The notes beneath the pieces are model-generated. The model was not told the origin of the DNA and did not search any database. It was given only the letters and a program-made list of their open reading frames with translations. Both the position numbers and the translations under genes were made by a program. DNA of 20,915 nt from JAFARZ01 sp036490795 (GTDB taxonomy: Bacteria > Actinomycetota > Actinomycetes > Streptosporangiales > Streptosporangiaceae), in contig DASXDG010000206.1 in NCBI GenBank assembly GCA_036490795.1, positions 1 through 20,915 on the forward strand, in the 5' to 3' direction. Of this stretch, positions 6,281-13,774 are shown piece after piece. Numbering within the stretch: position 1 is the first letter of the stretch; each line of letters starts with the position of its first letter.

Positions 6281-9031
6281 CTACGCCGCCGACGTCCGCC
6301 AGGACGGAAGGAGCTCGTCGATGAGCGCCTCGGTTTCCGGCGCCATCCTCGGCATCACCTCGTCCAGTGCGGTCCTGGTTGACACTTCCGCGACGGCCGC
6401 GCGCAGCACCGCGTCCTTGCCGGTCGCGTGCGCTCCCAGAATGAGATCGCGCCACAGCAGCTCGTCGTTGAACGCCAGGCGCAGCCCGGCCCGCGCCGCC
6501 TCCATCGCGTCCTGCGCCCGCCCGGCCGCCAGGCACAGCCCGGACAGCCGGTGCGCGGCATCCGCGACCAGCGCGGTCACCTCGTACCCGACGTCGTCCG
6601 TGGCCAGCCACCCGTACCTGGCCGGGTCGCGCTGGTCGAGGAACTGGCCCCTGACCAGCTCCAGCGCCTGCTCCAGCTGAGCGGCCTCGGCGCCGCCAGC
6701 ACCGGCCGTGCCCGGCTGAAGCGTGCTGGCCTGGCTGGCGCGATTCAGCAGGGCGCGAAACACCTGCCAGTCCACCCGGACGCCGGGTCCCAGCCTGAGC
6801 CTGCCCTCGGCGTCGGTGACCAGGTTCGGCTCCCCGTTCGGCCCGGCGCCGAGCCAGGCGTGCACCCGGGCCAGCGCCGAGTCCCTGACCTCGGGCGAGA
6901 CCCCGCGCGGCCAGATCGCTCCGGTCAGCACGTTCATGTGCACGCCGGCCGGATGGGTGGCCAGGTACACGACGAGTTCGGTGGCCAGCGCCAGCCGGTC
7001 CGCGTCCAGCATGCCGGGCGCCTGCACCGTCACCGGGCCGAGCACTGCGACTTCCACCGGCATCCTGGTCCCAGGCAGCAGGTGCGCGGGCGGCGCGTTG
7101 CCCGCGGCCAGCGGCGAAAGCGGCACGTTGCCGGCCGGGGGCTGGAACAGCTGGACGAGCGCGGCGTACTGCTCGGGCACCAGCAGTTGCGCCTTGAGGT
7201 CGAACCCGAGCGCGTCGGCGCGCAGCCTGCCGTCCTCGGTCAGATCCCACGCCCAGCTCGCGCCGGGCACGTCGCCCGCCACCACATAGCCAGCGGCGGT
7301 ACGGTGCCTGCTCCTGGCCAGCGCCCGCAGCCGCTGCGCCTGCTCCGGCGTGGGCGGTACGCCCATGATCAGGTAGTGCGGCGCCCACACGCTGGGATCG
7401 GTCGTCTGTGCCCGCCCGGTGAGCACCGAGTCGATGCCGGCCGCTGCCATCGCGCTACGCAGCTCCTGCGCGCGTTCTTCCAGCTGGGGCAGTGCCTCGT
7501 CCAGTGTGGGAAGCACCACTATTCGTTCTGATGAGATGCTCTGCAAGCCGTCTCCGAACCCGACCAGCGTGACCCGCATCCGATCCGACCACTGGTTCGT
7601 CACCAGCTCGACGGCGAGCGCGGCCAGGGCTGCCTGCACCATGTGCCGCGGCCCGCGCACGGCGATCAGGCCGTGTGCGACCTCAAGGTCCACCAGGATG
7701 CGGCCCGACGCGTTGGTGCCGAGCGAGACCAGGCCGGGGTACGGTGCGAGCGCGTTCCCCGGGTCGAGGCCCGCGATCGCCGGTACCGGCAGCCGCCAGA
7801 CCTGACCGCCGTCCGCGGGCACCCACGGGCGCGGCGGGTTCGGGTCGGGCGGGGCGATCCACAGGTCCAGGTTGTCCGTGCCGACGTGGGCGGCGAATAC
7901 GGTCGGCGGCGTGCGGCCCTGCGCGCCCAGCTGCTGCCCGAGCTGGCGCAGGCCCTTGTCCAGCATGCGCACGGCGGGGTCGTCCGCCCCGAACCGCAAT
8001 GCCTGCTCGGCCAGCGCGGCGTCGCCCCTCGGCACGGCCAGGCGGCGGCCGAACGCGCGCCGCCACAGCTGCTCACGGCGGCGGCGGCCGAGCGCGACCA
8101 GCACCCCGGCGGCGAGCAGCGACGCCGACGAGAGCTCATACGGCCACGACGGCGCGTGCTGCTGCTGACCGGCGACGGCCGGTGACGCGACGATCCCCTG
8201 CGCGCCGCCGCCAGAACCCTGCTGGGTTCCGGCCGGTGCCTGCGTGCCTGGCATGTCGTGCCGGACCGTCGCGATACCGGGGCCGTTGGCGTCGTGCGGC
8301 ATGACCAGCACCCAGCCGGGCCTGATCAAGCTGGCGATGGTGAGCTTGGTGCCGTCCGGCTGGACCTTGTCCTTATTGAGCTGGAAGATCTCGTGATAGC
8401 GGCGGCCGTCGCCGAGATGTTTCTGCGCGATCTCCCACAGCGACTCGTGGAAGCGCCCTTCCGGCGGCTGGACGACATAGATCTTGCCGGTGCTGGATAC
8501 CTGTGAGACCTCCTGCGCACCGCCCGGAAGCCCGTGCATGATCGCGCCCACCCGCTGGCTGGTCACCTGGGCGGAGATCGAGTGCGCGGGCGGGGCCGCG
8601 CCGGAACCGCTGAACGCCGGGGCGAGCGCGGCCGCGGCGGTGAAGAACAGCATCGCGGCGAGGACCAGCCGGTGCGCCAGCGACTGGGTCACGCCGGCCA
8701 GCGGCACCTTGGCCGCCGCCTGGCGGTGACTGACCGATGCCTTCACCTCCACCAGCACGCACCACACCAGCTGGATCCAGGCCAGCCAGAGGATCACCTC
8801 GAGGATGTGCAGGATCGTGGCCGCGTCGGCCTGGTGGGTGAGCACAGACAGGGACGACAGCTGTGGCCGCGCGTGCGGGAGCGGCAGGCCCATGGTCTCG
8901 ACCAAGGCGATCGGCACGCCAAGCATCAGCCCGAGCAGCGCGATGATCGCGAACAAGCTGATGAAGAAGTCGCCGGCCGTGCGGCGCCGGTACTGGGCGG
9001 GCGGGCGCAGGCCCGGAATGGGCGGTGCCAT
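6281..9031 (-). CDS. Membrane protein with LysM and BTAD (SARP-like) domains
   Basis: A protein of 916 residues. Hydrophobic segments lie at about 23-44, 73-95 and 119-140. A LysM-like module follows at about 184-245 (YVVQPPEGRFHESLWEIAQKH and further), then a Gln/Gly-rich linker and a fourth membrane segment (about 300-315) followed by a basic patch GRRRREQLWRRAFGRR. A large middle region follows. The C-terminal third (from about 657, VEVAVLGPVTV) resembles an OmpR-type winged helix followed by a bacterial transcriptional activator domain (QFLDQRDPARYGWL, AAGRAQDAMEAARAGLRLAF). LysM binds peptidoglycan, and BTAD is normally found in SARP regulators. The topology would put LysM outside and BTAD inside. 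The start is the ATG at 9031 (TGATG overlap with the TadG-like stop, GGAG eight bases upstream). The open frame beyond it overlaps the previous gene. DNA binding by a membrane-held protein is unproven, and BTAD may act here as a protein-interaction module. Confidence 0.88.
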   Translation of the reverse strand: MAPPIPGLRPPAQYRRRTAGDFFISLFAIIALLGLMLGVPIALVETMGLPLPHARPQLSSLSVLTHQADAATILHILEVILWLAWIQLVWCVLVEVKASVSHRQAAAKVPLAGVTQSLAHRLVLAAMLFFTAAAALAPAFSGSGAAPPAHSISAQVTSQRVGAIMHGLPGGAQEVSQVSSTGKIYVVQPPEGRFHESLWEIAQKHLGDGRRYHEIFQLNKDKVQPDGTKLTIASLIRPGWVLVMPHDANGPGIATVRHDMPGTQAPAGTQQGSGGGAQGIVASPAVAGQQQHAPSWPYELSSASLLAAGVLVALGRRRREQLWRRAFGRRLAVPRGDAALAEQALRFGADDPAVRMLDKGLRQLGQQLGAQGRTPPTVFAAHVGTDNLDLWIAPPDPNPPRPWVPADGGQVWRLPVPAIAGLDPGNALAPYPGLVSLGTNASGRILVDLEVAHGLIAVRGPRHMVQAALAALAVELVTNQWSDRMRVTLVGFGDGLQSISSERIVVLPTLDEALPQLEERAQELRSAMAAAGIDSVLTGRAQTTDPSVWAPHYLIMGVPPTPEQAQRLRALARSRHRTAAGYVVAGDVPGASWAWDLTEDGRLRADALGFDLKAQLLVPEQYAALVQLFQPPAGNVPLSPLAAGNAPPAHLLPGTRMPVEVAVLGPVTVQAPGMLDADRLALATELVVYLATHPAGVHMNVLTGAIWPRGVSPEVRDSALARVHAWLGAGPNGEPNLVTDAEGRLRLGPGVRVDWQVFRALLNRASQASTLQPGTAGAGGAEAAQLEQALELVRGQFLDQRDPARYGWLATDDVGYEVTALVADAAHRLSGLCLAAGRAQDAMEAARAGLRLAFNDELLWRDLILGAHATGKDAVLRAAVAEVSTRTALDEVMPRMAPETEALIDELLPSWRTSAA

Positions 9032-9492
9032 CAGCACTTCTCCTGCTGGTCGTAACCGCCGCAGAAGACGGTTGCGGATTCGGTGCTCGTGATCATGAAG
9101 CTGGGGAATATCAGCGACAGCATCGGCTGGAACTTCACCGATACCGTGACGCTGACCAGTTCCGGCACGTTGGCCGGCGGGTCCGTCGGCACGCCGCACT
9201 GGGTCGTGGCCGCGCCGAGCTGCGCGCTCGACGCGTAGGAGTTGACGATCGTCTTCGCCGCGTTGCAGTAGCCAGGGCCCAGCGTGACCGTGCCGTCGGC
9301 GCGCAAGTCGGCGGTGTTCACGTCGTCCGCGGCCGCGCGGGCGCCCTGTTCGGCGATGTCCGCGACGCGCACCTTTTCCAGCATCGCCTGACCGCCGTCC
9401 ACCAGCAGGGCCAGCAGCACGATGGTGAGGACGGCGAACAGCACCACCCAGGCCGAGACCGAGCCGCGGTCCCCCTTCGCCCAGGCCTTCAT
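9031..9492 (-). CDS. TadG-like Flp pilus assembly protein
   Basis: A small membrane-anchored protein of 153 residues. MKAWAKGDRGSVSAW leads into a hydrophobic segment (VVLFAVLTIVLLALLVDGG), followed by a helix typical of this family (AMLEKVRVADIAEQGARAAADD) and an extracellular part with three cysteines. The RG/S junction resembles a class III prepilin site, but the +5 residue is Trp rather than Glu, so cleavage by a prepilin peptidase is doubtful. It is much shorter than proteobacterial TadG and lacks the von Willebrand region, as usual in actinomycetes. The start is fixed by an ATGA overlap with the upstream TadE gene, and GGTGAG lies just before it. It probably acts with the two TadE-like proteins at the outer face of the membrane. 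Confidence 0.85.
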   Translation of the reverse strand: MKAWAKGDRGSVSAWVVLFAVLTIVLLALLVDGGQAMLEKVRVADIAEQGARAAADDVNTADLRADGTVTLGPGYCNAAKTIVNSYASSAQLGAATTQCGVPTDPPANVPELVSVTVSVKFQPMLSLIFPSFMITSTESATVFCGGYDQQEKC

Positions 9493-9911
9493 CCGCTCAC
9501 CCGGTACGAGTAGGGATCGAGCGGCGCGTAGGCGACGGCGGTGAACGTGTGCGAGCCGGTGATGCCGATGTAGTTGAAGACGTCCCACGGCACCGTGCAG
9601 GACACGGTGACCTCGATCTGCGGCGCCGTCGCCCAGGCGCCGGCGGCCGGCGCGTCGATCGTCACCGACGGGTTGCCCTCGCATACCCCGTTCAGGTCCG
9701 CCGCCGCGGCGGTCACCGCCGTACTGTGCACGTTCTGCCAGCTGACGATGTTCGAGGCGGTCCTTGCCGCGTCCCTGGCCGCGGCGCCCACCTGGCTGGT
9801 GTTGTTGAACCACTGGCCGGCGAACGCGACCAGCAGCAGCAGCGCGACCAGCAGCGGTGCCACGATGACGAACTCCACCGACATCGAGCCGCGATCAGAT
9901 TTCAGGGACAC
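9489..9911 (-). CDS. tadE: TadE-like pseudopilin
   Basis: A protein of 140 residues. Its start, VSLKSDRGSMSVEFVIVAPL, contains the processing site G8|S9 with Glu at +5 (E13), followed by a hydrophobic segment (LLVALLLLVAFAGQWF) and the helix QVGAAARDAARTAS that is characteristic of TadE. The rest is a short extracellular domain with two cysteines (GVC, VSC). I chose the GTG at 9911 because it keeps the basic leader and the prepilin site and has a GGGGG stretch about seven bases upstream. The ATG at 9884 would cut into the processing site. With this start the gene overlaps the previous one by ten bases (GTGTCCCTGA). TadE proteins are minor pilins needed for Flp fibre assembly. Confidence 0.85.
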   Translation of the reverse strand: MSLKSDRGSMSVEFVIVAPLLVALLLLVAFAGQWFNNTSQVGAAARDAARTASNIVSWQNVHSTAVTAAAADLNGVCEGNPSVTIDAPAAGAWATAPQIEVTVSCTVPWDVFNYIGITGSHTFTAVAYAPLDPYSYRVSG

Positions 9912-10402
9912 TGTTTGCCCCCGCTCTTCACCGTGTGGAAGCACTCCTCGGGACCGCTGATCGTCTCCGAGACGGTCATGCTCCAGAGCCAGTTGAGGTT
10001 GCCGCTGACGGTGACGGACACATCGCCGTCCGGCCCGCTCGGTCCGCTGGCCGAGGCCGAGATGTGCGTCAGCGCGCTGGTGTCGAGCCCGTGGTAGAAG
10101 CCGACCGCGTTGGACCGCGCGTCGCTCACCCAGGTACCGCTCAGGGCCGGGTTTCCCGCCTCTTCCCTGGCGACCAGGTCGCCTTCCTGCGCGGCCGCGA
10201 GCGCGGCATGACGGGCGTCGAACCACATGGCGAACGAGATGATCATGAAACTGGCCAGCAGCAGGGCAGGCGTGAGCAGGGCGAGCTCGACCGCGCTGGC
10301 ACCGCGGTCTGTGCGCGCCCGCGCACGCACTCTCCTGGACAGCGCCGTCAGGCCGCGGCACCAGTGCCGCAGCCTTCCCGCGCCCGCCTGTTCCTGGCCC
10401 AT
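9902..10402 (-). CDS. TadE-family protein (second pseudopilin)
   Basis: A protein of 166 residues with an unusually long basic leader (MGQEQAG ... RRVRARARTDRG). It has a class III prepilin site G34|A35 with Glu at +5 (E39, ASAVE) and a hydrophobic segment (LALLTPALLLASFMIISFAMWF). The helix ARHAALAAAQEGDLVAREEAG is TadE-like, and the extracellular C-terminus has two cysteines (EECF, KQCP). The ATG is five bases after the pilin stop, and no strong ribosome binding site is seen, so reinitiation after the pilin gene is likely. With the following gene it makes a pair of TadE-like proteins, which could form a heteromeric tip or initiation complex. That is inference from family knowledge. Confidence 0.83.
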   Translation of the reverse strand: MGQEQAGAGRLRHWCRGLTALSRRVRARARTDRGASAVELALLTPALLLASFMIISFAMWFDARHAALAAAQEGDLVAREEAGNPALSGTWVSDARSNAVGFYHGLDTSALTHISASASGPSGPDGDVSVTVSGNLNWLWSMTVSETISGPEECFHTVKSGGKQCP

Positions 10403-10407
10403 GGGCG

Positions 10408-10611
10408 TTACGGCTTGAAGGTGTCCGTGATGCTGCTGGCGTTGGACTTGACGAACTTGTCGATCACGGCGAGCACCACGATCGCCAGCACGACCAGCAC
10501 CGCGGTGATGATCGCCAGTTCGATCGCGCTGGCACCGCGGTCGCCTTCTCGCCACGCCGCACGCAGCTTGGCCATGTGCGAGTCGAGGAATGCTCTGAAG
10601 TACAGGCCCAC
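10408..10611 (-). CDS. flp: Flp-type major pilin
   Basis: A pilin precursor of 67 residues. The leader ends EGDRG, and cleavage between G26 and A27 leaves a mature 41-residue peptide ASAIELAIITAVLVVLAIVV and so on. Glu is at +5 (E31) and a single hydrophobic helix follows, then the short tail DKFVKSNASSITDTFKP. This size and layout is that of Flp pilins. I prefer the GTG at 10611 because ACGGAGTCC puts GGAG at suitable spacing. The ATG at 10575 would give a shorter leader with a poor ribosome binding site. It sits between tadC and the TadE-like genes with a 24-bp gap upstream, the widest in the operon, as fits the most abundant product. Cleavage needs a prepilin peptidase that is not in this window. 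Confidence 0.85.
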   Translation of the reverse strand: MGLYFRAFLDSHMAKLRAAWREGDRGASAIELAIITAVLVVLAIVVLAVIDKFVKSNASSITDTFKP

Positions 10612-10612
10612 T

Positions 10613-10623
10613 ACGGACTCCGT
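10613..10623 (-). promoter_or_regulatory. Ribosome binding site of flp inside a small palindrome
   Basis: On the minus strand ACGGAGTCCGT is a palindrome around one central base, and GGAG of the Shine-Dalgarno lies inside it, just before the GTG start at 10611. As RNA it could form a four-pair stem with a three-base loop. The palindrome is visible. An effect on translation is inference. Confidence 0.4.
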
Positions 10624-10635
10624 TTCTCACGCCGC

Positions 10636-11541
10636 TTACGCGGATATCAGGATCGAGATGGCTGGATAGATGAGGAAGACCAGGAAGCCGGCCGCCAGCA
10701 GCATCTGGGCGACCAGCATCGACTGCGACTTCTCCCCCGCCTCGCCCTCAAGGTCGGCTAGTTCGCGCCGGCGCAGGCTGGCCGCGCGCGCGGTCAGCGA
10801 GTCGCGCACCTTCGCACCGTCATCGGCGACAAGGCCGAGCGCGGCGGACAGATCCTTCAACTCGCTGACCTGGACTTCCTCGCCGAGCGCGCCGAGCGCC
10901 TGCCACGGCGTCTGGCCGGTGATCCGTGCGTTGGCCAGCGCGTCCCTGATCCGCCAGAACGCCCAGCCGTCGCCGATCTCGCCGGCCGCCATCAGCGCCT
11001 CGGGGACGCCGCGGCCACCGGACAGGTTCATCGCGACCAGATCGAGGAACGCGCCGATCGCGTGCCTGAAGTCGCGGCGCCGCTTGTCCGCCAGGCCCTT
11101 GACCTCGAAGTAAGGAAGGACGGCGAACACGACGCAGAAGATCAGCGAGGCCCAGAGCGGGATGAAGATGCCCAGGTGCACTCCGGCCACGCTCGCGCCA
11201 TAGGCGGCCAGCACCGGGAACAGCAGCCCGAGCACGGCGAGCAGCGCCGAGGTCGCCAGGTAGTTGTCAAACGACCGGCCAGCCAGGTCAAGGTCGGCCC
11301 GCAGCGAGGGAAACTCCCAGCCCTGCTCGGCGCAGAACCTGGCCAGCCCGGCACCCAGCCGCATGCTGAGCCCGCTCTCGCTGCCGTCCGACGGATAGCT
11401 GGGCCTCCTCGCGGGTCGCTCGTGGTCTTGCTCGAACAGGGCGATCCGCTTCGCCAGGCTGGTCCGCTGTGGCGTGATGGCGTAGATGAGCAGGAAGAGC
11501 GCCAGGCCGGTGACGGCGCCGGCGATGAGGCCGCCGGTCAC
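10636..11541 (-). CDS. tadC: TadC-like platform protein (T2SSF family)
   Basis: An inner-membrane platform protein of 301 residues. It has one N-terminal membrane segment (GLIAGAVTGLALFLLIYAI), a pair in the middle (LLAVLGLLFPVLAAYG and GIFIPLWASLIFCVVFAVLPYF), a cytoplasmic T2SSF domain (DFRHAIGAFLDLVAMNLSGG, GVPEALMAAGEIGDGWAFWRI) and a last segment (MLLAAGFLVFLIYPAISILI). The motif around ARAASLRRRELADLEGEAGEKSQSM is typical of TadC. It pairs with TadB to form the platform on which the TadA ATPase works. The start is a GTG in a GTGA overlap with the tadB stop, preceded by GGAGG at six bases, which gives both coupling and an independent ribosome binding site. Confidence 0.9.
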   Translation of the reverse strand: MTGGLIAGAVTGLALFLLIYAITPQRTSLAKRIALFEQDHERPARRPSYPSDGSESGLSMRLGAGLARFCAEQGWEFPSLRADLDLAGRSFDNYLATSALLAVLGLLFPVLAAYGASVAGVHLGIFIPLWASLIFCVVFAVLPYFEVKGLADKRRRDFRHAIGAFLDLVAMNLSGGRGVPEALMAAGEIGDGWAFWRIRDALANARITGQTPWQALGALGEEVQVSELKDLSAALGLVADDGAKVRDSLTARAASLRRRELADLEGEAGEKSQSMLVAQMLLAAGFLVFLIYPAISILISA

Positions 11542-12470
11542 GTCGCGCCTCCACGGGTGGGTGACCAGACGGATTCTCCGTCTCCGTGCTGATCATCTGG
11601 GCCGGCCGGCCTGCCCGCGCCGCCGAGCAGCCGCTCGGGCTGCTCGAAGTTGGCCAGGCGCCGCAGCCAGATGATCCCGGCCGCGTAAATGCAGCAGACG
11701 AGGGCGAGGACGAGCTGGCCGAACGCGGTGTCGTACTTGTCGAGCATGCTCTTGTCGAAGACGGCGAGAGCGATCGCCATGCCGACCGAGATGCCGATGA
11801 CGATCTGCGCGCTGCGCCGTGTGGCCCGGCGCTGGGCGGTGACCCGGCGGCGCATGTCCAGTTCCTCGCGCACCGAGTTGGCCAGCGAGCCGAGCAGGTC
11901 GCGCAGTCCGGGACCACGCAGCCGGGAGTTGATGATCAGCGCCGAGATGATCAGATCCGAGCTCGGGTCGGCGAGTTCGTCGGCGAACCGGCGCAGCGCC
12001 TCGTGCATCGGCACCCGGGTGTGCAACCGGTCCACCATGGACAGCAGCGGGCCCTGGATAGACGCGTCGGCGACCCGGATCGAAGCCGGGATCGCGGCCT
12101 CGAGGCCGACCGCGCCGGCGATCGTGTCACGCAGCGACTCGGTCCACGTCGCGAGTGCCTCCAGCCTGGCGATCGCCGCGCGTTCCGAGGCGGCGCCGCC
12201 CAGCCCCTTCCACGAGTAAACCAGCAGCATGACCCCGATGCCGGCCACCACCCAGCGGGTGGCGAAAAGCACGATCAGGCCGGCGATCACGGCGATCAGC
12301 CCGCGCGGGCCGTACATGTCCCTGAGCGCACGCTCGATCCGGCTCGGACCCTGGCCGGGCGGCCGCACCGGGAGGCCGCGGATGGCGGCGACGCACAAGA
12401 ACAGCGCGCCGCCGGTGAGCGCGCCGGCCAAGATGGCGAGCATGGTCGCGGACTGCGTGGTGAAGGTCAT
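11538..12470 (-). CDS. tadB: TadB-like platform protein (T2SSF family)
   Basis: A protein of 310 residues. Membrane segments lie near the N-terminus (MLAILAGALTGGALFLCVAAI and LIAVIAGLIVLFATRWVVAG) and the C-terminus (AQIVIGISVGMAIALAVF and LVLALVCCIYAAGIIWL). The T2SSF cytoplasmic domain lies between them (LATWTESLRDTIAGAVGLEA, LRRFADELADPSSDLIISAL, ELDMRRRVTAQRRATRRSAQ). The residues after the last segment (from ANFEQPERLLG) form a Gly/Pro-rich cytoplasmic tail. The ATG overlaps the tadA stop as ATGA. The tadC gene follows with a GTGA overlap, so TadA, TadB and TadC should be made in balanced amounts, as expected for one motor-platform complex. Confidence 0.9.
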   Translation of the reverse strand: MTFTTQSATMLAILAGALTGGALFLCVAAIRGLPVRPPGQGPSRIERALRDMYGPRGLIAVIAGLIVLFATRWVVAGIGVMLLVYSWKGLGGAASERAAIARLEALATWTESLRDTIAGAVGLEAAIPASIRVADASIQGPLLSMVDRLHTRVPMHEALRRFADELADPSSDLIISALIINSRLRGPGLRDLLGSLANSVREELDMRRRVTAQRRATRRSAQIVIGISVGMAIALAVFDKSMLDKYDTAFGQLVLALVCCIYAAGIIWLRRLANFEQPERLLGGAGRPAGPDDQHGDGESVWSPTRGGAT

Positions 12471-13768
12471 CGCCAGGCCCCCCGCGACGGGTCGTAGCCG
12501 AACGCCGCGAGCTCGTCCAGGCAGGAGATCGGCGCGTGCGTGGCCGCGCCGCCATCGCGCCCTGGCGCGAATACCTCGCTGGACAGCACCCGTCCGTCCA
12601 CTCCGGTCACCTCGCGGATGCTCGAGACAAAGCGGCGCAGCCTGCCGCCGCGCGAGTACTCGTTGCTTTTCTGCTGGAACACCACGAAGTTGATCGCGCC
12701 CGCGATCAGCATGTGGGTGGCATCGATCGGCAGCCGTTCCGCTGACTGGATCGCGTAGGTGGAAATGCGGTTGAACACCTCGAGCGAGGAGTTGGAGTGG
12801 ATGGTGGACAGCGAGCCGTCGTTGCCCTGGGTCATCGCGTTCAGCATCGTGACGATCTCGTCGCCGAGCACCTCACCGACGATGACCCGGCTCGGGTTCA
12901 TTCGCAGCGAGCGGCGGACCAGGTCAGCCATCGAGACCGCGCCCATGCCTTCGCTGTTCGGCAGCCGTTCCTCGAAGGCGACCACGTTCGGGTGCAGTTC
13001 GGGGAAGTGGTCCAGGCCCAGTTCCAGCGAGCGCTCGACCGTGATCAGCCGCTCCTCCGCCGGTATCTGGTTAGCCATCGCGCGCAGCAGCGTGGTCTTG
13101 CCCGCGTTGGTCGCCCCGGCGATCATGATGTTCTTGCGCGCGGCCACCGCGGCGGCCAGGAACGCCGCCACGTCCGGCGACAGCGTGCCGTTGCCGACCA
13201 GGTCAGCGAGGAACACCTTGCCCATCCGCGCACGCCTGATCGAGATGGCGGGCCGCAACGTCACGTCCATCGCGGCGGACAACCGCGAACCGTCCGGCAG
13301 CCGCAGGTCGAGCTGCGGGTTAGCGGTGTCGAACGGGCGGCTGGACAGGCCGGAGAACGCGGCGAGCACCTGGATCAGCTCGACCAGTTCGTCGTCGCTG
13401 TCCGCGACCGGCTCGACCATCACCTCGCGGCCGTCGGCGTAACCGACGAACACGCGATCGCACCCGTTGATGTCGATGTTCTCAACCATCTGGTCTTCGA
13501 GCAGCGGCTGCAGCCTGCCGACACCGAACAGGGCCGCGTGGATGGCCTCGGCGAGTTCTTCCTCCTGGGCCGCGTTCATCGGCGCGCGGCCGCCCAGGAT
13601 CTCGCTCCTGGCGTATTCCTCGAGGACCTGGGAGACGATCGCGCGGGCGAACTGCCGCTCGTCCTCAGCCGACATCGGCGGCATCCCGGCGGCGGCGTCC
13701 ATCCTCCGCTGCTCGGCAAGACGGTCACCGACCACGCCACGCAGACGCTTAACGACGGTGTGGTCCAT
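12467..13768 (-). CDS. tadA: TadA/CpaF-type secretion ATPase
   Basis: A cytoplasmic hexameric motor ATPase of 433 residues that drives Flp pilin assembly. The helical N-terminal domain (about 40-150) includes AIHAALFGVGRLQPLLED and IDINGCDRVFVGYADGREV. The ATPase core has Walker A GATNAGKT (residues 218-225, Lys 224), the Asp-box region ERLITVERSLELGLD, and a Walker B segment SRVIVGEVLGDE (about 293-304). A His-box type stretch follows (NDGSLSTIHSNSS). All expected catalytic parts are present, and the length is normal for actinomycete TadA. The ATG follows the previous stop by six bases. No retraction ATPase is present, as is usual for Tad systems. Confidence 0.93.
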   Translation of the reverse strand: MDHTVVKRLRGVVGDRLAEQRRMDAAAGMPPMSAEDERQFARAIVSQVLEEYARSEILGGRAPMNAAQEEELAEAIHAALFGVGRLQPLLEDQMVENIDINGCDRVFVGYADGREVMVEPVADSDDELVELIQVLAAFSGLSSRPFDTANPQLDLRLPDGSRLSAAMDVTLRPAISIRRARMGKVFLADLVGNGTLSPDVAAFLAAAVAARKNIMIAGATNAGKTTLLRAMANQIPAEERLITVERSLELGLDHFPELHPNVVAFEERLPNSEGMGAVSMADLVRRSLRMNPSRVIVGEVLGDEIVTMLNAMTQGNDGSLSTIHSNSSLEVFNRISTYAIQSAERLPIDATHMLIAGAINFVVFQQKSNEYSRGGRLRRFVSSIREVTGVDGRVLSSEVFAPGRDGGAATHAPISCLDELAAFGYDPSRGAWR

Positions 13769-13774
13769 GTCCGG

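Noticed and set aside
9032..9199. Upstream extension of the LysM-BTAD protein
   Set aside because: It overlaps the TadG-like gene. The ATG at 9031 has a good ribosome binding site and a stop/start overlap.
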